This document shows, piece by piece, positions 58,101 through 64,000 of a stretch of 64,000 bases of DNA. The notes under the pieces were generated by a model, which saw nothing but the letters and a program-made list of their open reading frames with translations, ran no database searches and had not been told where the DNA came from. The DNA comes from Paratrimastix pyriformis (lineage: Eukaryota > Preaxostyla > Paratrimastigidae). The stretch spans positions 310,001 to 374,000 of the forward strand of contig JAPMOS010000010.1 of the NCBI GenBank assembly GCA_027972325.1, in the 5' to 3' direction. Position numbers and translations under genes: made by a program. How positions within the stretch are numbered: position 1 is the first letter of the stretch; each line of letters opens with the position of its first letter.

Positions 58101-60848
58101 CCCACCCCCGGCCAGGGCTCGTCGTCCCTGCCCCCGCTCTTCCCGCAGCAGGGCGAGCCTGCGCCCCCACCGGGGTGCCGGCCCCTGGCCAGCCCGCAGC
58201 CACCCGCAGCCCCACCCGCCCTGCCTGCCCTGGCGGGTCGGCCCTTCCCGGCCCCGGTGCAGGAATTCGACGAGGACGAGGAGGCCGAGGAGAGCGACAA
58301 CGACCTGGACGAGGACGACCTCGACTCGCTCGAGGGTTCCCCGTCCCCGCCCCTCCCCACCGGCCCGCCGCCGCCGGCGGGTGGGGTCCTGGCCCCGTTG
58401 CAGCTGCCCCCCTGGCCCCGCCTGAGCGCGGACGGGGCCGGGGCCGCCTCGCCCCTGAGCACCCGGCCGCCCGCCCTGAAACGCGAGCCGCCCGAGCGAT
58501 TCGAGACGGAGGGCGACGAGGACGGGTCGGACTTCTTCGAGGACGTCCTCAAGGAGGGCGGGCCCTTGCCCGCCCTGGCCGCCGTGGGGGCGGCCCTCTG
58601 GCGGGCGCCCGGCTGCGGCTCGCCCGACCTGCTCGCCACCAGCAGCGCCTCCTCCTCCGACTCGGACGCCTCCCCGGCCCCCCCGCCCCCCGCCGCCTCG
58701 TGCCCCCTGCCCCCCGTGGCCCGCGGCTGCTCGCCGGTCATCCAGCCCTCGCCGCTGGCGCACCCCTCGCCCCTCGCGGGCGCGGTGGCCTTTGCGGTCG
58801 GGACGCCCTCGCTACCCCCGCCACCCAGCGGGCCCCTGCAACTGGGCGGCCAGCAGCTCATCATCCGGCCCATGCCCCGGGCCCCCTCGCCCACCTCCAA
58901 GCTGATCCGCCCCGTCCCTGCCCTCGCCCTAATACCCGGAGGAGCCCGCGGCAGCATACGCCGCAGCAGCAGCCACAGCCAGACGACCCCCCCACCCGCC
59001 GGCCCGGAGGAGCTTGAGCTGGACGAGGAGGAGAACGAGGAGGAGGACGAGGAGCTCGAGACGGATCTGGGCCCCGAAGACAGCATCCCCTCTGTCCCTG
59101 CCGCCCCTCCCGCCGGTGCCTCGGCCGCTCTGGCCACATCCGCCACTCCGCGCTTCTTGGCGCCGCCCATCAGCCGCCTGCGCCCGGGGACCCTGCTGCT
59201 GCCCGTGGCGCCCTCGGACGACCCGGCCATGTGGATGCCCCTCGAGGGGGACGGCCTGCCGCCCCTGCGGCGCCCCCTGGCCGCCGAATTCGTGCCCGCA
59301 TCTCCACCATCCGCCACCCCCCAGCCCCCCCTTCTCCTCCACGGCGGCCACACCAGCCGCGCGAGCCCCCTGCCTCCCTCGCCCTCGTCGGCCGCCTCGG
59401 CCGGGTCGTGCCCGCCCCCATGGCACTCCGGCTCCCCCTCGGCCCGCTCCTCGACGGGGGGCCCCTCCCTGTCTCCCCTCAGCCTGACCCAGACCACCCT
59501 GTCAGCACCCGTACCCGCGCCAGTGTCGCCCGGGGGCTCTGTCTGCTTCACGGGTCTGCCACCCGGGGGGACGGAGCACTTCCTGGGCCAGGAGGCCCTG
59601 CCCCACCACGCCGACTCGCCGACCTTCGGGGGCCTCCTGCGCAGCTCGGTGGCCCGCATGTCCCACGGCAAGCAGCCCCTGCCCTCCGACATGCGCGCCT
59701 CCTGCCCGCAGCAGCCGCAGCCCCTCCTCCCCGGCTCGCCCTCGGCCGCCACTGCCGCCGCGGCCGCGGCCCTGCTTGCCCAGCTGCCCTGTTCGCCCAC
59801 CGGCTCGGCGGGCGGCGGCTGGTGGGGTGGAGTCGAGTGCGTCCGCGAGCTGGACGAGCCGCCCGAGCAGCTCCAGGCGATGGCCGTGGGGCGGCCCCGG
59901 GTGGCGCCGCCTGCTGTGGTCGCCTCGGCCCCGACGCGCAACCTGGCCGCCCACAGGCACCGGCCGCCCCCCTTGCGCGCCCCCCTGCCGACCTGGGGGC
60001 CTGCAGCGAGCCCCGGCACCCACGGCCACTCCCCCACCCGAGGCGTGCCGGCCCCCGAAGCCGGTCCCACGCCGGGAGGTACGACGCCCCCGCCGGCCCG
60101 ACCGCGGAGCACCGTCGCCGCGCCGATCCACCCCGCCCAGCCCCTGCCCCCGCCCCTCGCTTCCCGGCGCCACTCCGACGGGGACGAGGGACCCCTGGCG
60201 GGCTGGTCCATGGCCGGCGGCCCCTCGCCACCGCACACCGTGCGCCGCCCCAGCCATCCGGGCGGCCCGCCTGCCCGGAACAGCAACCTGCCGGCCGAGG
60301 GCCCGACGACGGGAATGGCGGCCACGCCCGAGGACCCAGAGCAGCAGACGCCCCCCTCCAGTCGGCGCCCCCTGGGGCTCATCGGCCCGGCCGGGCTGCG
60401 CCACCGCCACCGGACGAGCCTCTCTCCCTCATCCCGCTCGCCCGAGGCCCCATCTCCCACCGGCGCCACGCCCGACCCGCCGCTGCCCGCCTTGCTCCGC
60501 TCCGGGTCGCCGCCCAGCCGCTCGGCACGGTCGTCCTCCCCGCCCCAGCCCCCCGGCGGCCAGACGCGCCCCTCGGCCCTGCCGCCCCTGTCGCCCTCGT
60601 GCGTGTCCCCCTCGGCCGCCGCCGGTTCGCCGGCCCCAGGGTGCGGGGGCGGGCTCTGGGCGAGCGTCATGCATCGACTGGGCGAGTCGGCCGACCCGAC
60701 CGTGGCGTCGCTCTTCCCGCCCCCGCTGCCCCCGCTGCCCCGGTCGACCCTGGGCCGCTCCACCCTGGGCGCGGCGGCGGTGCCCCACATGGTCGACGAG
60801 CCGGCGCCGGCGGCGCGCCTGGCGGCCCCGGGGGGGGCACGCAGATGA
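55191..60848 (+). CDS. MATCAP: MATCAP-type tubulin tyrosine carboxypeptidase (KIAA0895/DUF1704) with about 1080-residue disordered tail
   Basis: MATCAP metallopeptidases remove the C-terminal Tyr of alpha-tubulin. MKKKKNPPDEKPDESQ opens a Lys-rich head. Intron 55437-55488 (GTCTGA donor) leads to CKEAFFANPLISPIFQ, then MDEALHILHDVLSKYGTESN, the zinc motif QHEIGTHFLRRVND (H-E-x-x-x-H), WNKHRKRYGLKNPLVTEEGL (third ligand Glu region), LYQAALHYYSAIM, RVKRGLVDTSLPAAFCKDQ and VYFIGAIQLLRVRRFFNF. Next is LPAFIADQTLYRE and, after a CTC-rich intron, MAQVNNLLE, where the family normally ends. The frame then runs without a break from 57600 to 60848 as Pro/Ser/Ala-rich sequence with acidic patches (ELDEEENEEEDEELETD). 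At least eight introns. The catalytic residues are intact. Confidence 0.87.
56739..56865 (+). repeat. CTCCCT/CTCCTC simple repeat in a MATCAP intron
   Basis: Pure pyrimidine array between the exon ending DDKERRWR and the exon starting CLRVKRG. Confidence 0.85.
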
Positions 60849-61116
60849 CCATTCCTCCTTCTCCGCCCTTCTGAGGGGATGCGGAGGCCCTTGTTATCCC
60901 CCATGCCTTTCCCTTTCTCTTCCACGGAGTGCACCCCAACCTGAAGCGGTGCGTGTGCAGCACCGTGCGGCTCGCCTGTTCTCTTGTGTCTCTTTGTCGG
61001 TGTCTCCCCTGCCCCTGTGCCGTCTCTCATCGGGCAGCGTGGTGCGGGGATCCGCTCTGCCCTTTCTTGATGGTCTCTGTGTCCAGCCCCCTCCCGTGTG
61101 GCTGAGGCGTTTCAAC

Positions 61117-61148
<32 letters not shown>

Positions 61149-61323
61149 ACCCCCATCTCCTCTGTCTGTCTGTCTCCTTCCGAGGAGCGGACGGGTGTTT
61201 GGTTGTCTCCATGTGCGTCTCTTCTGCGACCCCCGATTTCTCTTTCATTCGAATGGTCGGTCGGGGTGGTGCCACGGCACGCGCCCATCGGAACAGCACG
61301 CGTCATGACCCACCAGCGCCCCG
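60849..61323. other. intergenic region between convergent genes
   Basis: About 475 bp containing the presumed 3' UTR of MATCAP and a 28-C run (61111-61138). No gene is supported on either strand. Confidence 0.6.
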
Positions 61324-62712
61324 TTACCCGTACATGGGCGGGTCTCGGAGCCCCTCCACGAAGGCCCCCGCCACGGCTGCCCAGGCCGCGTGGGCCACAT
61401 CGGGACTCAGCCGCCAGGCGGGGGAGGGTCGCTGGGCTCCGCGGCGGGTGGGAAAGCACCCGCTTGGGTCAGCACGAAGTGAAGCCGTGGGCGATACAGC
61501 CTACAAGGGCGCGGTGAGGGTGGGGGCGAATTCGGGGGCAGACCTGAGCTCGGTGGCCGTGAAAAAGCTCTCCAGCCCGCCGCACGCGGCCAGCACGCGG
61601 AACAGGATCGCCAGCCAGCTCTCGCTCACTGCCCCCGGGCATCAAATTCGTGCAGTAAGTTGGCGATGTCAGGGAACGGAGTGTTTCTGAGCGTGGGGTT
61701 GCCCTCCTCCCGTCGGGGGGGGGGGGGGGGGGGGTAGACGTGAGCTCTCGTGGGGCTTCGGTCCTGTCTCGGCAACAGCAGGCACGGGGTGGCTGCCTTG
61801 GCGCCCCTTTGGGTTTGGGCGGGACGCTACAACCCAAAAAGATTCGTGAACGGGATCCAATAATCGACCACTACCTCCCCCCCCCCCCCCCCCCCCCCCC
61901 TAAACCCAGTCTCAACTCATCCAGCACAGCGGACATGATGGAGATGGACTCAGGTCGGGAGGTGGCTCATAACCGGCGGGGAGAGGGAGGCCGACGAGAG
62001 CATTCAGGGCCCCTTCTTGGTCGAGGGGGCTTCGACCCTGGATGAGCACTTGCCGAATCGCTTCCACCAAGCCGCGCTGGACGGTTTCGCCTGTGGTATA
62101 TCGGTTTCGAGTCTGCCGAGGCCCAAAAAACGAGACGGACCCTCCGGGGTGAGATGGAGGCACTCCCGAGGAGGATAATCGGGTCGCCGGTCCTGGAGGG
62201 TGGAGATGTCGAAATGGATCGATGTGGCACACTCCCAGACTTGGTAGAAACCGATCTGAGAGTGGTGCCGGTGGAGGTGCCGACTGAGAAGACCCCGCGC
62301 CAGCAGGCTGGATTCCACTTTCTCAACGACGAGTTCTGAAGGTTCGGTTGAGGCGAGATGTCGCTGTGGAGGCTATCACAGACGATCGGAGAGCGCATCG
62401 ATCCAGTCGAGAAGTGGCTTTCCTTTACCACACCTGAGAATTGAGGCGCAGTATCGAAGGACATCGGAGCTTTCGGGGGAAAGGAAACCCCGAAACACTA
62501 TATCGTTCCCCCGAGGGGATGATTCAAAAGCGAGAATTTCTACAGAGAATTCGACGCGAACGAAGTGAAAGGATCAGACCGCGTGCTGCTAATTCATACA
62601 AAATACAAGACGACAAAGAAACTGGGAGGGTTGGAATGCAATTAAATACAGTATCGGAGGATTTGTTTTGGTAGAGGAGGAGATAAAGTCGCTCTGCAAG
62701 CGAGAGCTCCAT
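61324..62712 (-). CDS. GOLPH3: GOLPH3/VPS74-like Golgi phosphoprotein (GPP34 domain)
   Basis: GPP34 proteins bind PI4P on the trans-Golgi and retain glycosyltransferases. MELSLAERLYLLLYQNKS, then SSCILYELAARGLI, match the family start (helix plus I/L-ELALRGR). SSDVLRYCASILRCGKGKPL, LLDWIDALSD, VVEKVESSLLARGLL and ETVQRGLVEAIRQVLIQ (joined by introns with GTCTGT and GTCCGT donors) follow the GOLPH3 order VLLDEAL...WIELL...LVEKGIL...RDVLL. SESWLAILFRVLAACGGLES and LSPDVAHAAWAAVAGAF complete the helical core, with the stop at 61324. The exon after GLILSL is not fully resolved. One intron holds a run of C (61876-61901) and another a run of G (61717-61735). Confidence 0.75.
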
Positions 62713-62915
62713 TGCTGTGCAGCAGTTGCCTGATACGTCGAAAACGACCCTTGTTCTTCAGGCAAACCCCTCGACGGCTCTGCGGCCAGTCCAGGTGGTC
62801 TGGTCGTGCGGCGGCGAGGGTAACTAAGAATTCCTTCAACTACTTTCGACATCTCGCGTGTTGGTGGAGCTTCTTCGTCTGGGAAAGAGAATAGAAAATG
62901 GGCGCCAGATCGGAG

Positions 62916-63699
62916 TTATCCGGTCTCAAGATTATTGGTGTGTTGGGAACCGCCGGTTCTGGGTGGTGGGAGAGGGTGGGAGAGGGTGGGAGAGGTGGGA
63001 GAGGGTGGGAGAGGGTGGATGGGGGGGGAGGGGGGGGAGTGGGCCGGAAGGCGGAGGGAGTTGAATTTGAGATCGAGCTTATAGTTGTCCTGACGGTAGA
63101 GCCACCTTTCTGTATGTTGACCTGGAGGAGGGGAAGGGGAATTCAAATGAAAAGATTGGTGTTCAAACCTCATGATTGCGTAGGATCCTTCAGGAGGAGC
63201 CTGAATCGTATAAGAAAGGTCGGCAAGCGGAGAGGCCCTCCTCCTCCGGCAGCAGCAGCAACAACAACAACAGAAGAACATGCAAACGATCGTAAAAGCA
63301 ATGGCTCCGCCAATGATGAAGATGATGTTCGATGTGAGGGCTATCATAAGGAATCGGCGGGTTAGAAAACTCAAAAAAAGGAACAAACCGGTGCATGTCA
63401 TCCATTTATACGCGGTAAACGAACAAGAGAGAACGGCGGGGCCGACGGGAGTATCAGTCCCCCCAAACATGCCGCCTGGGAGGCAGCCAGGAGCCGTGAT
63501 GTTCACAATTCCACCAAGAGATATTTTCATTTCTTCGCACCAAACGCACGAATTCACGGCTGCGCAGTCAGCGCACGTAAAAAACGTGAGACAATTTTCG
63601 GCAGCCACTACCATCCAAAACGTCCGATGAGAAAATAATGGGTGAGAGGGAAAACAGACAGGCTAAAGAAGCGAAAAATAACAGAGGCAGCACCCGCAT
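62916..63699 (-). CDS. PSI-domain single-pass membrane protein, PTTG1IP-like
   Basis: MRVLPLLFFASLALA is a signal peptide created by removing a 52-nt intron (63608-63659, GTCTGT donor). Next is a PSI-like cluster (ENCLTFFTC, ADCAAVNSCVWCEE), a luminal region and a TM helix (IIFIIGGAIAFTIVCMFF). The TM helix runs into eight consecutive Cys and then RRRR. This PSI-TM-polyCys-Arg order is that of PTTG1IP (pituitary tumour-transforming gene 1 interacting protein), which shuttles between membranes and the nucleus in animals. The Cys run is a likely palmitoylation site. The cytoplasmic end is Pro-rich with a CCCTCTCCCA repeat, and its exact end is uncertain. It is divergent from the PP2C gene (120 bp between start codons). 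Confidence 0.62.
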
Positions 63700-63819
63700 T
63701 TTTGTGCTGCAGCTGAGCACCTGCGAGGGAGGAGTAGCAAACACAGCCCCAAGTTCTAATGACATTCGCCGGATTTCAAACTCGCGCAGAGCAGAAAAAC
63801 AGAACCTTGGATCGGTGGA

Positions 63820-64000
63820 ATGGCGCGACCGTTGCGGGTGGAAATTGGCTGGTGCAGCGAGCGGAAGGCACGCCTTTATAATGAGGATCGATTCGCTTAT
63901 CTTTTACATCCTAAATGCACTCCACAAAACCCGATCGTTTTTACGGGAGTCTTTGACGGGCATGGGGGCCACTTTGTGAGCGACTTTCTTGTAGAAAAGT
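63820..64000 (+). CDS. PP2C-family protein phosphatase, N-terminal part (cut by window edge)
   Basis: MARPLRVEIGWCSERKARLY is followed by NEDRFAYLL and VFTGVFDGHGGHFVSDFL. The NEDR and DGHGG motifs hold metal-binding residues of PPM/PP2C Ser/Thr phosphatases (the Asp of DGHGG and the acidic residues of NED). The frame is open to the last base, so the gene continues beyond 64000. The short spacing between start and NED is typical for a PP2C without a regulatory head. Confidence 0.82.
   Translation, partial: MARPLRVEIGWCSERKARLYNEDRFAYLLHPKCTPQNPIVFTGVFDGHGGHFVSDFLVEK

Noticed and set aside
57347-61030. 1227-codon minus-strand open frame opposite the MATCAP tail
   Set aside because: It has Gly/Arg-rich composition with no motifs, and the plus frame joins a recognisable peptidase. 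GC-rich codon structure keeps antisense frames open.

Overview
The window is nuclear DNA from a GC-rich, gene-dense, intron-rich unicellular eukaryote. Nearly every gene is split by introns. The simple introns are about 46-62 nt; many others are swollen by homopolymer C/G runs and minisatellites. Microtubule genes (a tubulin-tyrosine-ligase-like enzyme, a MATCAP-type tubulin carboxypeptidase, a kinesin-14) suggest a flagellate or at least microtubule-rich protist, but the species cannot be named from the sequence alone. The most striking general property is the 5' splice site. Introns that I could place by reading frame plus protein family almost all begin GTCTG, GTCCG or another GTCNN instead of GTAAG/GTATG.

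Layout, left to right: a possible exon remnant at the left edge (+); YIP1-family Golgi/ER membrane protein (-); a membrane-anchored USP30-like deubiquitinase (-); a very large type I surface protein with about seven EGF-like modules alternating with PPC-like beta modules, then PSI, TM and a short tail (+); a TTLL enzyme fused to a p25-alpha/TPPP-like domain (-); a GUP1/HHAT-type MBOAT acyltransferase (+); CHK1 kinase (+); ADAL-type N6-methyl-AMP deaminase (-); an F-box plus TMEM185-like membrane protein (-); a pseudokinase-ARM protein (-) divergent from a PB1-ARM protein (+); a C-terminal-motor kinesin-14 (+); TFIIE-alpha (+); an F-box/LRR protein (-); a 10.2 kb candidate DNA transposon (44896-55119); MATCAP with a giant disordered tail (+); GOLPH3/VPS74 (-); a PTTG1IP-like PSI-TM protein (-); and the start of a PP2C phosphatase (+), cut by the right edge.

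The candidate transposon has imperfect 17-nt terminal inverted repeats (15/17 identical), a perfect 3-bp flanking duplication (CCG), and a many-exon gene with an N-terminal C2H2 finger and a transposase-like D-x-x-H segment. It also holds a glutamine-rich coiled-coil gene and small ORFs. It sits about 70 bp upstream of the MATCAP start codon. The other genes are unrelated housekeeping and cytoskeletal genes, often divergent with 60-180 bp between start codons. I see no sign of operons, and no tRNA or rRNA genes.
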